Shown piece after piece: positions 9,650 through 20,395 of a stretch of 29,620 nucleotides of DNA. The DNA lies in the NCBI RefSeq assembly GCF_000003815.2, contig NC_049983.1, positions 10,213,022 to 10,242,641 of the forward strand, in the 5' to 3' direction. The notes beneath the pieces were generated by a model. The model was not told the DNA's origin, made no database searches, and saw nothing but the letters and a program-made list of their open reading frames with translations. Within the stretch, counting starts at the first letter, position 1. Every line of letters starts with the position of its first letter. The stretch comes from Branchiostoma floridae (taxonomy: Eukaryota; Chordata; Leptocardii; Amphioxiformes; Branchiostomatidae). Made by a program: the position numbers and the translations under genes.

Positions 9650-10719
9650 TAGTAAGCAATAGAAAGGTGCAAACCGCAAAATCTTCGGAAACTTCCTTCT
9701 CGATATATTCTTGAGTATACGAACCCTGTTTAGGCGCAACCGCTAGCTCTTTTCTTGAGACCCCGCCTGCACGGCACCGGGTAGGGTGATGACTTAATGT
9801 CGCGATTGTAGCTTAGGCTTGAAGTTCCGGCCTGGCAGACTTGGTATCATTGAAAAGCTCCCTTAATAAGAAATAGAAAAGTGCAAACCGCAAAATCTTC
9901 GGATACTTCCTTCTCGAGATATTCTTGAGTACACGGACCCTGTTTAGGCGCAACCGCTAGCTCCTTTCTTGAGACCCGGCCTGCACGGCACCGGGTAGGG
10001 TGATGACTTAATGTCGCGATTGTAGCTTAGGCTTGAAGTTCCGGCCTGGCAGACTTGGTATTATTGGAAAGCTCCCTTAGTAAGGAATAGAAAGGTGCAA
10101 ACCGCAAAATCTTCGGATACTTCCTTCTCGAGATATTCTTGAGTATATGAACCCTGTTTAGGCGCAACCGCTAGCTCCTTTCTTGAGACCCCGCCTGTCA
10201 CGGCACCGGGTAGGGTGCTGACTTAAGATCGCGATTGCAAGTTAGGCTTGAAGTTCCGGCCTGGCAGACTTGGTATCATTGGAAAGCTCCCTTAGTAAGA
10301 AATAGAAATGTGCAAACCGCAAAATCTTCGGATACTTCCTTCTCGAGATATTCTTGAGTATACGGACCCTGTTTAGGCGCAACCGCTAGCTCCTTTCTTG
10401 AGACCCCGCCTGTCACGGCACCGGGTAGGGTGCTGACTTAAGAACGCGATTCCAAGTTAGGCTTGAAGTTCCGGCCTGGCAGACTTGGTATCATTGGAAA
10501 GCTCCCTTAGTAAGGAATAGAAAGGTGTAAACCGCAAAATCTTCGGATACTTCCTTCTACGAGATATTCTTGAGTATACGGATACGGACCCCTGTTTAGG
10601 CGCAACCGCTAGCTCCTTTCTTGAGACCCCGCCTGTCACGGCACCGGGTAGGGTGCTGACTTAAGAATGCGATGTCCTAAGTTAGGCTTTGAAGTTCCGG
10701 CCTGGCAGACTTGGTATCA
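9650..10719. repeat. Six-monomer higher-order repeat, copy 2, cut by a gap
   Basis: This repeats 8361-9649 with monomers starting 9727, 9941, 10155 (B), 10370 (B) and 10593 (B). It stops at the N run at 10720, so the sixth monomer is not visible. The sequence after the gap (11027, TGTTTTGGCG) is not what this repeat would continue with, so the unit boundary or a join lies in or next to the gap. From about 10553 the copy carries several extra bases absent from copy 1. Confidence 0.9.
10553..10719. repeat. Insertion-rich monomer next to a gap
   Basis: Compared with its 1,289 bp partner it has extra bases: CTTCTACGAG, GGATACGGACCCCTG (a six-base ATACGG repeat plus one C), GCGATGTCCTAAG and GGCTTTGAAG. 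All lie within 170 bases of the N run at 10720. Low-quality contig-end consensus is likely. Confidence 0.75.
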
Positions 10720-10927
10720 NNNNNNNNNNNNNNNNNNNNNNNNNNNNNNNNNNNNNNNNNNNNNNNNNNNNNNNNNNNNNNNNNNNNNNNNNNNNNNNNN
10801 NNNNNNNNNNNNNNNNNNNNNNNNNNNNNNNNNNNNNNNNNNNNNNNNNNNNNNNNNNNNNNNNNNNNNNNNNNNNNNNNNNNNNNNNNNNNNNNNNNNN
10901 NNNNNNNNNNNNNNNNNNNNNNNNNNN
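10720..10927. other. Assembly gap, 208 N
   Basis: Boxes at 10593 and 11027 are 434 bp apart, two monomers plus four, of which about three are visible extra bases before the gap. The length therefore fits one missing monomer's worth. Confidence 0.97.
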
Positions 10928-11241
10928 TGGTATCATTGGAAAGCTCCCTTAGTAAAGAATAGAAAGGTGCAAACCGAAAAATCTTCGGATACTTCCTTCT
11001 CGAGATATTCTTGAGTATACGAACCCTGTTTTGGCGCAACCGCTAGCTCCTTTCTTGAGACCCGGCCTGCCTTGGCACCGGGTAGGGTGATGACTTAATG
11101 TCGCGATTGTAGCTTAGGCTTGAAGTTCCGGCCTTGCAGACTTGGTATCATTGGAAAGCTCCCTTAGTAAGGAATAGAAAGGTGCAAACCGCAAAATCTT
11201 CGGATACTTCCTTCTCGAGATATTCTTGAGTATACGGACCC

Positions 11242-11455
11242 TGTTTAGGCGCAACCGCTAGCTCCTTTCTTGAGACCCGGCCCACACGGCACCGGGTAGG
11301 GTGATGACTTAAAGTCGCGATTGTAGCTTAGGCTTGAAGTTCCGGCCTAGTAGACTTGGTATCATTGGAAAGCTCCCTTAGTAAGGAATAGAAAGGTGCA
11401 AACCGCAAAATCTTCGGATACTTCCTTCTCGAGATATTCTTGAGTATACGGACCC
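11242..11455. repeat. Type C monomer (representative)
   Basis: Five type C monomers are visible: 11242, about 12530, 14705, 15994 and 29285. Each links three changes over about 65 bp: CCCACACGG (CCAACACGG in the last), AAAGTCGCG, and CCTAGTAGAC instead of CCTGGCAGAC. The four whole-interval copies measure 214 bp to the next box. Each is followed by a B monomer. The three-way linkage shows descent from one founder monomer. Confidence 0.85.
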
Positions 11456-12529
11456 TGTTTAGGCGCAACCGCTAGCTCCTTTCTTGAGACCCCGCCTGTC
11501 ACGGCACCGGGTAGGGTGCTGACTTAAGAATGCGATTCCAAGTTAGGCTTGAAGTTCCGGCCTGGCAGACTTGGTATCATTGGAAAGCTCCCTTAGTAAG
11601 GAATAGAAAGGTGCAAACCACAAAATCTTCGGATAGTTCCTCCTCGAGATATTCTTGAGTATACGGACCCTGTTTAGGCTCAACCACTAGCTCCTTTCTT
11701 GAGACCCGGCCTGCCTTGGCACCGGGTAGGGTGCTGACTTAATGTCGCGATTGTAGCTTAGGCTTGAAGTTCCGGCCTTGCAGACTTGGTATCATTGGAA
11801 AGCTCCCTTAGTAAGGAATAGAAAGGTGCAAACCGCAAAATCTTCGGATACTTCCTTCTCGAGATATTCTTGAGTATATGAACCCTGTTTTGGAGCAACC
11901 GCTAGCTCCTTTCTTGAGACCCGGCCTGTCACGGCTCCGGGTAGGGTGCTGACTTAAGAATGCGATTCCAAGTTAGGCTTGAAGTTCCGGCCTGGCAGAC
12001 TTGGTATCATTGGAAAGCTCCCTTAGTAAGGAATAGAAAGGTGCAAACCGAAAAATCTTCGGATACTTCCTTCTCGCGATATTCATGAGTATACGGACCC
12101 TGTTTAGGCGCAACCGCTAGCTCCTTTCTTGAGACCCGGCCTGCATGGCACCGGGTAGGTTGATGACTTAATGTCGCAATTGTAGCTTAGGCTTGAAGTT
12201 CCGGCCTGGCAGACTTGGTATCATTGGAAAGCTCCCTTAGTAAGGAATAGAAAGGTGCAAACCGCAAAATCTTCGGATACTTCCTTCTCGAGATATTCTT
12301 GAGTATACGAACCCTGTTTAGGCGCAACCGCTAGCTCCTTTCTTGAGACCCGGCCTGCATGGCACCGGGTAGGGTGATGACTTAATGTCACGATTGTAGT
12401 TTAGGCTTGAAGTTCCGGCCTGGCAGACTTGGTATCATTNNNNNNNNNNNNNNNNNNNNNNNNNNNNNNNNNNNNNNNNNNNNNNNNNNNNNNNNNNNNN
12501 NNNNNNNNNNNNNNNNNNNNNNNNNNNNN
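11242..12529. repeat. Imperfect six-monomer unit beginning with a type C monomer
   Basis: Type C monomers at 11242 and about 12530 are 1,288 bp (six monomers) apart, measured from CCTAGTAGAC at 11346 and 12634. Each is followed by a B and then an A monomer. The fourth monomers, 11886 and 13174, are both B but differ in detail (TGTTTTGGAGC with GGCTCC, against TGTTTAGG with CCTGTCATGG). The spacing spans the 100-N run at 12440-12539, which happens to preserve phase. This is weaker than the two clean 1,289 bp pairs and may be a diverged relative of them. Confidence 0.6.
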
Positions 12530-12539
12530 NNNNNNNNNN
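12440..12539. other. Assembly gap, 100 N, in phase
   Basis: Left edge at offset 125 and right edge at offset 10 of the next monomer fit a 215 bp monomer exactly, so 100 may be real, or a placeholder that fits by chance. The left flank is a left-domain CCTGCATGG/GTCACG monomer, the right flank a type C monomer. Confidence 0.95.
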
Positions 12540-13255
12540 CAACCGCTAGCTCCTTTCTTGAGACCCGGCCCACACGGCACCGGGTAGGGTGATGACTTAA
12601 AGTCGCGATTGTAGCTTAGGCTTGAAGTTCCGGCCTAGTAGACTTGGTATCATTGGAAAGCTCCCTTAGTAAGGAATAGAAAGGTGCAAACCGCAAAATC
12701 TTCGGATACTTCCTTCTCGAGATATTCTTGAGTATACGGACCCTGTTTAGGCGCAACCGCTAGCTCCTTTCTTGAGACCCCGCCTGTCACGGCACCGGGT
12801 AGGGTGCTGACTTAAGAACGCGATTCCAAGTTAGACTTGAAGTTCCGGCCTGGCAGACTTGGTATCATTGGAAAGCTCCCTTAATAAGAAATAGAAAGGT
12901 GCAAACCGCAAAATCTTCGGATACTTCCTTCTCGAGATATTCTTGAGTATACGGACCCTGTTTAGGCGCAACCGCTAGCTCATTTCTTGAGACCCCGCCT
13001 GCCACAGCACCGGGTAGGGTGATGACTTAATGTCGCGATTGTAGCTTAGGCTTGAAGTTCCGGCCTGGCAGACTTGGTATCATTGGAAAGCTCCCTTAGT
13101 AAGGAATAGAAAGGTGCAAACCGCAAAATCTTCGGATACTTCCTTCTCGAGATATTCTTGAGTATACGAACCCTGTTTAGGCGCAACCGCTAGCTCCTTT
13201 CTTGAGACCCCGCCTGTCATGGCACCGGGTAGGGTGCTGACTTAAGAACGCGATT

Positions 13256-13558
13256 NNNNNNNNNNNNNNNNNNNNNNNNNNNNNNNNNNNNNNNNNNNNN
13301 NNNNNNNNNNNNNNNNNNNNNNNNNNNNNNNNNNNNNNNNNNNNNNNNNNNNNNNNNNNNNNNNNNNNNNNNNNNNNNNNNNNNNNNNNNNNNNNNNNNN
13401 NNNNNNNNNNNNNNNNNNNNNNNNNNNNNNNNNNNNNNNNNNNNNNNNNNNNNNNNNNNNNNNNNNNNNNNNNNNNNNNNNNNNNNNNNNNNNNNNNNNN
13501 NNNNNNNNNNNNNNNNNNNNNNNNNNNNNNNNNNNNNNNNNNNNNNNNNNNNNNNNNN
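13256..13558. other. Assembly gap, 303 N
   Basis: Boxes at 13174 and 13605 are 431 bp apart, two monomers, so the estimated length fits phase within one base. Confidence 0.97.
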
Positions 13559-13989
13559 ATCTTCGGATACTTCCTTCTCGAGATATTCTTGAGTACACGG
13601 ACCCTGTTTAGGCGCAACCGCTAGCTCCTTTCTTGAGACCCGGCCTGCACGGCACCGGGTAGGGTGATGACTTAATGTCGCGATTGTAGCTTAGGCTTGA
13701 AGTTCCGGCCTGGCAGACTTGGTATTATTGGAAAGCTCCCTTAGTAAGGAATAGAAAGGTGCAAACCGCAAAATCTTCGGATACTTCCTTCTCGAGATAT
13801 TCTTGAGTATATAAACCCTGTTTTGGAGCAACCGCTAGCTCCTTTCTTGAGACCCGGCCTGTCACGGCTCCGGGTAGGGTGCTGACTTAAGAATGCGATT
13901 CCAAGTTAGGCTTGAAGTTCCGGCCTTGCAGACTTGGTATCATTGGAAAGCTCCCTTAGTAAGGAATAGAAAGGTGCAAACCGCAAAAT

Positions 13990-14470
13990 CTTCGGATACT
14001 TCCTTCTCGAGATATTCTTCAGTATACGAACCCTGTTTAGGCGCAACCGCTAGCTCCTTTCTTGAGACCCGGCCTGCCTTGGCACCGGGTAGGGTGATGA
14101 CTTAATGTCGCGATTGTAGCTTAGGCTTGAAGTTCCGGCCTTGCAGACTTGGTATCATTGGAAAGCTCCCTTAGTAAGGAATAGAAAGGTGCAAACCGCA
14201 AAAATCTTCGCATACTTCCTTCTCGAGATATTCTTGAGTATACGGACCCTGTTTAGGCGCAACCGCTAGCTCCTTTCTTGAGACCCGGCCTGCCTTGGCA
14301 CCGGGTAGGTTGCTGACTTAATGTCGCGATTGTAGCTTAGGCTTGAAGTTCCGGCCTTGCAGACTTGGTATCATTGGAAAGCTCCCTTAGTAAGAAATAG
14401 AAAGGTGCAAACCGCATAATCTTCGGATACTTCCTTCTCGAGATATTCTTGAGTATACGAACCCTGTTTA
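13990..14470. repeat. Two-monomer block duplicated at 17237-17715
   Basis: Rare variants appear in the same order in both places: TTCTTCAGTATACG (about 14016 and 17263), two CCTGCCTTGG type A monomers, ATCTTCGCATAC (about 14204 and 17449) and GGGTAGGTTG (about 14306 and 17551). The distance is 3,247 bp as assembled. Subtracting the 25 bp excess of the 14540-14639 placeholder gives about 3,222 bp, or 15 monomers. Confidence 0.8.
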
Positions 14471-14539
14471 GGCGCAACCGCTAGCTCCTTTCTTGAGACC
14501 CGGCCTGCCTTGGCACCGGGTAGGGTGCTGACTTAATGT

Positions 14540-14639
14540 NNNNNNNNNNNNNNNNNNNNNNNNNNNNNNNNNNNNNNNNNNNNNNNNNNNNNNNNNNNNN
14601 NNNNNNNNNNNNNNNNNNNNNNNNNNNNNNNNNNNNNNN
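14540..14639. other. Assembly gap, 100-N placeholder; phase predicts about 75 bp
   Basis: Boxes at 14465 and 14705 are 240 bp apart, 25 too many for one monomer. The missing piece is about 75 bp, or 75 plus whole monomers. Confidence 0.9.
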
Positions 14640-14704
14640 GAAAGGTACAAACCGCAAAATCTTCGGATACTTCCTTCTCGAGATATTCTTGAGTATACGG
14701 ACCC

Positions 14705-15993
14705 TGTTTAGGCGCAACCGCTAGCTCCTTTCTTGAGACCCGGCCCACACGGCACCGGGTAGGGTGATGACTTAAAGTCGCGATTGTAGCTTAGGCTTGA
14801 AGTTCCGGCCTAGTAGACTTGGTATCATTGGAAAGCTCCCTTAGTAAGGAATAGAAAGGTGCAAACCGCAAAATCTTCGGATACTTCCTTCTCGAGATAT
14901 TCTTGAGTATACGAACCCTGTTTAGGCGCAACCGCCAGCTCTTTTCTTGAGACCCCGCCTGTCACGGCACCGGGTAGGGTGATGACTTAAGAACGCGATT
15001 CCAAGTTAGGCTTGAAGTTCCGGCCTGGCAGACTTGGTATCATTGGAAAGCTCCCTTAGTAAGAAATAGAAATGTGCAAACCGCAAAATCTTCGGATACT
15101 TCCTTCTCGAGATATTCTTGAGTATACGGACCCTGTTTAGGCGCAACCGCTAGCTCCTTTCTTGAGACCCCGCCTGTCACGGCACCGGGTAGGGTGCTGA
15201 CTTAAGAACGCGATTCCAAGTTAGGCTTGAAGTTCCGGCCTGGCAGACTTGGTATCATTGGAAAGCTCCCTTAGTAAAGAATAGAAAGGTGCAAACCACA
15301 AAATCTTCGGATAGTTCCTCCTCGAGATATTCTTGAGTATACGGACCCTGTTTAGGCTCAACCGCTAGCTCCTTTCTTGAGACCCGGCCTGCCTTGGCAC
15401 CGGGTAGGGTGATGACTTAATGTCGCGATTGTAGCTTAGGCTTGAAGTTCCGGCCTGGCAGACTTGGTATCATTGGAAAGCTCCCTTAGTAAAGAATAGA
15501 AAGGTGCAAACCGCAAAATCTTCGGATACTTCCTTCTCGAGATATTCTTGAGTATACGAACCCTGTTTAGGCGCAACCGCTAGCTCCTTTCTTGAGACCC
15601 GGCCTGCCTTGGCACTGGGTAGGGTGATGACTTAATGTCGCGATTGTAGCTTAGGCTTGAAGTTCCGGCCTGGCAGACTTGGTATCATTGGAAAGCTCCC
15701 TTAGTAAAGAATAGAAAGGTGCAAACCGCAAAATCTTCGGATACTTCCTTCTCGAGATATTCTTGAGTATACGAACCCTGTTTTGGCGCAACCGCTAGCT
15801 CCTTTCTTGAGACCCGGCCTGCCTTGGCACCGGGTAGGGTGATGACTTAATGTCGCGATTGTAGCTTAGGCTTGAAGTTCCGGCCTTGCAGACTTGGTAT
15901 CATTGGAAAGCTCCCTTAGTAAGGAATAGAAAGGTGCAAACCGCAAAATCTTCGGATACTTCCTTCTCGAGATATTCTTGAGTATACGGACCC
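14705..15993. repeat. Six-monomer higher-order repeat of 1,289 bp (C-B-B-A-A-A), copy 1
   Basis: Monomers start at 14705 (C), 14919 (B, CCGCCAGCTCTTTTC), 15134 (B), 15349 (A, GGCTCAACC), 15564 (A) and 15779 (A, TGTTTTGGCG). Markers recur 1,289 bp on: CCTAGTAGAC at 14809 and 16098, GGCTCAACC at 15355 and 16644, and monomer starts 14705/15994. The B monomer at 15134 ends with the linked set ACCACAAAA, GATAGTTCC and CTCCTCGAG, which also marks its copies at 16423 and 19000. Confidence 0.93.
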
Positions 15994-17066
15994 TGTTTAG
16001 GCGCAACCGCTAGCTCCTTTCTTGAGACCCGGCCCACACGGCACCGGGTAGGGTGATGACTTAAAGTCGCGATTGTAGCTTAGGCTTGAAGTTCCGGCCT
16101 AGTAGACTTGGTATCATTGGAAAGCTCCCTTAGTAAGGAATAGAAAGGTGCAAACCGCAAAATCTTCGGATACTTCCTTCTCGAGATATTCTTGAGTATA
16201 CGAACCCTGTTTAGGCGCAACCGCCAGCTCTTTTCTTGAGACCCCGCCTGTCACGGCACCGGGTAGGGTGATGACTTAAGAACGCGATTCCAAGTTAGGC
16301 TTGAAGTTCCGGCCTGGCAGACTTGGTATCATTGGAAAGCTCCCTTAGTAAGAAATAGAAATGTGCAAACCGCAAAATCTTCGGATACTTCCTTCTCGAG
16401 ATATTCTTGAGTATACGGACCCTGTTTAGGCGCAACCGCTAGCTCCTTTCTTGAGACCCCGCCTGTCACGGCACCGGGTAGGGTGCTGACTTAAGAACGC
16501 GATTCCAAGTTAGGCTTGAAGTTCCGGCCTGGCAGACTTGGTATCATTGGAAAGCTCCCTTAGTAAAGAATAGAAAGGTGCAAACCACAAAATCTTCGGA
16601 TAGTTCCTCCTCGAGATATTCTTGAGTATACGGACCCTGTTTAGGCTCAACCACTAGCTCCTTTCTTGAGACCCGGCCTGCCTTGGCACCGGGTAGGGTG
16701 ATGACTTAATGTCGCGATTGTAGCTTAGGCTTGAAGTTCCGGCCTGGCAGACTTGGTATCATTGGAAAGCTCCCTTAGTAAAGAATAGAAAGGTGCAAAC
16801 CGCAAAATCTTCGGATACTTCCTTCTCGAGATATTCTTGAGTATATGAACCCTGTTTTGGAGCAACCGCTAGCTCCTTTCTTGAGACCCGGCCCACACGG
16901 CACCGGGTAGGGTGATGACTTAATGTCGCGATTGTAGCTTAGGCTTGAAGTTCCGGCCTTGCAGACTTGGTATCATTGGAAAGCTCCCTTAGTAAGGAAT
17001 AGAAAGGTGCAAACCGCAAAATCTTCGGATACTTCCTTCTCGAGATATTCTTGAGTATACGGACCC
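15994..17066. repeat. Six-monomer higher-order repeat, copy 2, incomplete
   Basis: It repeats 14705-15993 through the monomers at 15994 (C), 16208 (B), 16423 (B) and 16638 (A). The fifth monomer, 16853, is a mosaic: its start is the TGTTTTGGAGC box, its middle has the type C CCCACACGG, and its window is type A (AATGTCGCG). From 17067 the order no longer follows copy 1, so the unit breaks after about five monomers. Confidence 0.9.
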
Positions 17067-17114
17067 TGTTTAGGCGCAACCGCTAGCTCCTTTCTTGAGA
17101 CCCGGCCCGCACGG

Positions 17115-17212
17115 CACCCGGGAAAGTGATGACTTAATGTCGCGATTGTAGCTTAAGCTTGAAATTTCCGCCTGGCAGACTTGGGATCATTGGAAAACTC
17201 CCTTAGGAAGGA
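17115..17212. repeat. Diverged type A monomer
   Basis: It carries GGCACCCGGGAAAGTG, GCTTAAGCTTGAAATTTCCGCC, TTGGGATCATTGG, GAAAACTCCC and TTAGGAAGG. These are about ten private changes, none close to an N run. Related changes (GGGAAGAGTG, GCTTAAGCTTG) occur at 17711. That suggests a diverged CCCGCACGG sub-lineage, though low base quality is possible. Confidence 0.65.
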
Positions 17213-17236
17213 ATAGAAAGGTGCAAACCGCAGAAT

Positions 17237-17715
17237 CTTCGGATACTTCCTTCTCGAGATATTCTTCAGTATACGAACCCTGTTTAGGCGCAACCGCTAG
17301 CTCCTTTCTTGAGACCCGGCCTGCCTTGGCACCGGGTAGGGTGATGACTTAATGTCGCGATTGTAGCTTAGGCTTGAAGTTCCGGCCTTGCAGACTTGGT
17401 ATCATTGGAAAGCTCCCTTAGTAAGGAATAGAAAGGTGCAAACCGCAAAATCTTCGCATACTTCCTTCTCGAGATATTCTTGAGTATACGGACCCTGTTT
17501 AGGCGCAACCGCTAGCTCCTTTCTTGAGACCCGGCCTGCCTTGGCACCGGGTAGGTTGATGACTTAATGTCGCGATTGTAGCTTAGGCTTGAAGTTCCGG
17601 CCTTGCAGACTTGGTATCATTGGAAAGCTCCCTTAGTAAGAAATAGAAAGGTGCAAACCGCAAAATCTTCGGATACTTCCTTCTCGAGATATTCTTGAGT
17701 ATACGGACCCTGTTT
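17237..17715. repeat. Second copy of the 13990-14470 block
   Basis: It matches 13990-14470 through the TTCTTCAG, TTCGCATAC and GGTAGGTTG variants. The second monomer's window begins with TTGATGAC here and TTGCTGAC in the first copy, so the copies have exchanged or mutated at one linked site. Confidence 0.8.
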
Positions 17716-17760
17716 AGGCGCAACCGCTAGCTCCTTTCTTGAGACCCGGCCCGCACGGCA

Positions 17761-17960
17761 CCGGGAAGAGTGATGACTTAATGACGCGATTGTAGCTTAA
17801 GCTTGAAGTTCCGGCCTGGCAAACTTGGTATCCTTGGAAAGCTCCCTTACCAACGAATAGAAAGGTGCAAACCCAAAAATCTTCGGATACTTCCTTCTCG
17901 AAATATTCTTGAGTATACGGACCCTGTTTAGGCGCAACCGCTAGCTCCTTTTTTGAGAAC
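17761..17960. repeat. Degenerate monomers at the left edge of a gap
   Basis: Changes include GGGAAGAGTG, AATGACGCG, GTATCCTTGG, TTACCAACGAATAG, AACCCAAAAATC, CTCGAAATATT and TTTTTTGAGAAC. Divergence rises towards the N run at 17961. Confidence 0.7.
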
Positions 17961-18384
17961 NNNNNNNNNNNNNNNNNNNNNNNNNNNNNNNNNNNNNNNN
18001 NNNNNNNNNNNNNNNNNNNNNNNNNNNNNNNNNNNNNNNNNNNNNNNNNNNNNNNNNNNNNNNNNNNNNNNNNNNNNNNNNNNNNNNNNNNNNNNNNNNN
18101 NNNNNNNNNNNNNNNNNNNNNNNNNNNNNNNNNNNNNNNNNNNNNNNNNNNNNNNNNNNNNNNNNNNNNNNNNNNNNNNNNNNNNNNNNNNNNNNNNNNN
18201 NNNNNNNNNNNNNNNNNNNNNNNNNNNNNNNNNNNNNNNNNNNNNNNNNNNNNNNNNNNNNNNNNNNNNNNNNNNNNNNNNNNNNNNNNNNNNNNNNNNN
18301 NNNNNNNNNNNNNNNNNNNNNNNNNNNNNNNNNNNNNNNNNNNNNNNNNNNNNNNNNNNNNNNNNNNNNNNNNNNNNNNNNNNN
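17961..18384. other. Assembly gap, 424 N
   Basis: The box at 17925 and the inferred box at 18356 are 431 bp apart, two monomers within one base. The GGCTCAACC markers at 16644 and 19221 are 2,577 bp apart, twelve monomers, which supports this gap size. Confidence 0.97.
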
Positions 18385-18784
18385 TGAGACCCGGCCCGCA
18401 CGGCACCGGGTAGAGTGATGACTTAATGTCGCGATTGTAGCTTAGGCTTGAAGTTCCGGCCTGGCAGACTTGGTATCATTGGAAAGCTCCCTTAGTAAGG
18501 AATAGAAAGGTGCAAACCGAAAAATCTTCGGATACTTCCTTCTCGAGATATTCTTGAGTATACGGACCCTGTTTAGGCGCAACCGCTAGCTCCTTTCTTG
18601 AGAACCCGCCTGTCACGGCACCGGGTAGGGTGCTGACTTAAGAACGCGATTCCAAGTTAGGCTTGAAGTTCCGGCCTGGCAGACTTGGTATCATTGGAAA
18701 GCTCCCTTAGTAAAGAATAGAAAGGTGCAAACCACAAAATCTTCGGATAGTTCCTCCTCGAGATATTCTTGAGTATACGAACCC

Positions 18785-19644
18785 TGTTTAGGCGCAACCG
18801 CCAGCTCTTTTCTTGAGACCCCGCCTGTCACGGCACCGGGTAGGGTGCTGACTTAAGAACGCGATTCCAAGTTAGGCTTGAAGTTCCGGCCTGGCAGACT
18901 TGGTATCATTGGAAAGCTCCCTTAGTAAGAAATAGAAATGTGCAAACCGCAAAATCTTCGGATACTTCCTTCTCGAGATATTCTTGAGTATACGGACCCT
19001 GTTTAGGCGCAACCGCTAGCTCCTTTCTTGAGACCCCGCCTGTCACGGCACCGGGTAGGGTGCTGACTTAAGAACGCGATTCCAAGTTAGGCTTGAAGTT
19101 CCGGCCTGGCAGACTTGGTATCATTGGAAAGCTCCCTTAGTAAAGAATAGAAAGGTGCAAACCACAAAATCTTCGGATAGTTCCTCCTCGAGATATTCTT
19201 GAGTATACGGACCCTGTTTAGGCTCAACCACTAGCTCCTTTCTTGAGACCCGGCCTGCCTTGGCACCGGGTAGGGTGATGACTTAATGTCGCGATTGTAG
19301 CTTAGGCTTGAAGTTCCGGCCTGGCAGACTTGGTATCATTGGAAAGCTCCCTTAGTAAAGAATAGAAAGGTGCAAACCGCAAAATCTTCGGATACTTCCT
19401 TCTCGAGATATTCTTGAGTATATGAACCCTGTTTTGGAGCAACCGCTAGCTCCTTTCTTGAGACCCGGCCTGCCTTGGCACCGGGTAGGGTGCTGACTTA
19501 ATGTCGCGATTGTAGCTTAGGCTTGAAGTTCCGGCCTGGCAGACTTGGTATCATTGGAAAGCTCCCTTAGTAAGGAATAGGAAAGTGCAAACCGTAAAAT
19601 CTTCGGATACTTCCTTCTCGAGATATTCTTGAGTATACGGACCC
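18785..19644. repeat. Third partial copy of the C-B-B-A-A-A unit (four monomers)
   Basis: Monomers 18785 (B, CCGCCAGCTCTTTTC), 19000 (B), 19215 (A, GGCTCAACCACTAG) and 19430 (TGTTTTGGAGC, CCTGCCTTGG) match the order at 14919-15778 and 16208-17066. GGCTCAACC lies at 15355, 16644 and 19221; the second spacing, 2,577 bp, is twelve monomers. The C monomer expected ahead of 18785 is replaced by a B monomer at 18570 with GAGAACCCGCC. That monomer carries the same ACCACAAAA and GATAGTTCC tail as 19000. Confidence 0.85.
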
Positions 19645-20295
19645 TGTTTAGGCGCAACCGCTAGCTCCTTTCTTGAGACCCCGCCTGCCATGGCACCGGG
19701 TAGGGTGATGACTTAATGTCGCGATTGTAGCTTAGGCTTGAAGTTCCGGCCTGGCAGACTTGGTATCATTGGAAAGCTCCCCTAGTAAGGAATAGATAGG
19801 TGCAAACCGCAAAATCTTCGGATTCTTCCTTCTCGAGATATTCTTGAGTATACGGACCTTGTTTAGGCGCAACCGCTAGCTCCATTCTTGAGACCCCGCC
19901 TGTCACGGCACCGGGTAGGTTGCTGACTTAATGTCGCGATTGTAGCCTAGGCTTGAAGTTCCGGCCTGGCAGATTTGGTATCATTGGAAAGCTCCCCTAG
20001 TAAGGAATAGAAAGGTGCAAACCGCAAAATCTTCGGATACTTCCTTTTCGAGATATTCTTGAGTATACGGACCCTGTTTAGGCGCAACCGCTAGCTCCTT
20101 TCTTGAGACCCCGCCTGTCACGGCACCGGGTAGGGTGATGACTTAAGAACGCGATTCCAAGTTAGGCTTGAAGTTCCGGCCTGACAGACTTGGAATCATT
20201 GGAAAGCTCCCTTAGTGAGGAATAGAAAGATGCAAACCGAAAAATCTTCGGATTCTTCCTTCTCGAGATATTCTTGAGTATACAGACCCTGTTTA

Positions 20296-20395
20296 NNNNN
20301 NNNNNNNNNNNNNNNNNNNNNNNNNNNNNNNNNNNNNNNNNNNNNNNNNNNNNNNNNNNNNNNNNNNNNNNNNNNNNNNNNNNNNNNNNNNNNNN
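20296..20395. other. Assembly gap, 100-N placeholder; phase predicts 9 bp
   Basis: The left edge ends TGTTTA (offset 5) and the right edge begins GCTAGC (offset 15). Only nine bases, matching GGCGCAACC, are needed, or nine plus whole monomers. Confidence 0.9.

Larger units (their letters stand above)
8438..19644. repeat. Middle satellite domain: six-monomer units, B runs and type C monomers
   Basis: Monomer starts (B or C marked): 8438, 8652, 8866B, 9081B, 9296B, 9512, 9727, 9941, 10155B, 10370B, 10593B, about 10808 (gap), 11027, 11242C, 11456B, 11671, 11886B, 12101, 12315, about 12530C, 12744B, 12959, 13174B, about 13389 (gap), 13605, 13819B, 14034, 14250, 14465, 14705C, 14919B, 15134B, 15349, 15564, 15779, 15994C, 16208B, 16423B, 16638, 16853, 17067, 17281, 17496, 17711, 17925, about 18140 (gap), 18356, 18570B, 18785B, 19000B, 19215, 19430. 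Typical of this domain are CCTGCCTTGG, ACGGACCC, AAAGGTGC, the boxes TGTTTTGGAGC or TGTTTTGGCGC, and GGCTCAACC. Confidence 0.9.

Noticed and set aside
17714-18406. Longer open frames across N runs (for example 17714-18406, 24346-25215)
   Set aside because: Their length comes from undefined bases being treated as open sequence. The readable ends are the same satellite monomer.
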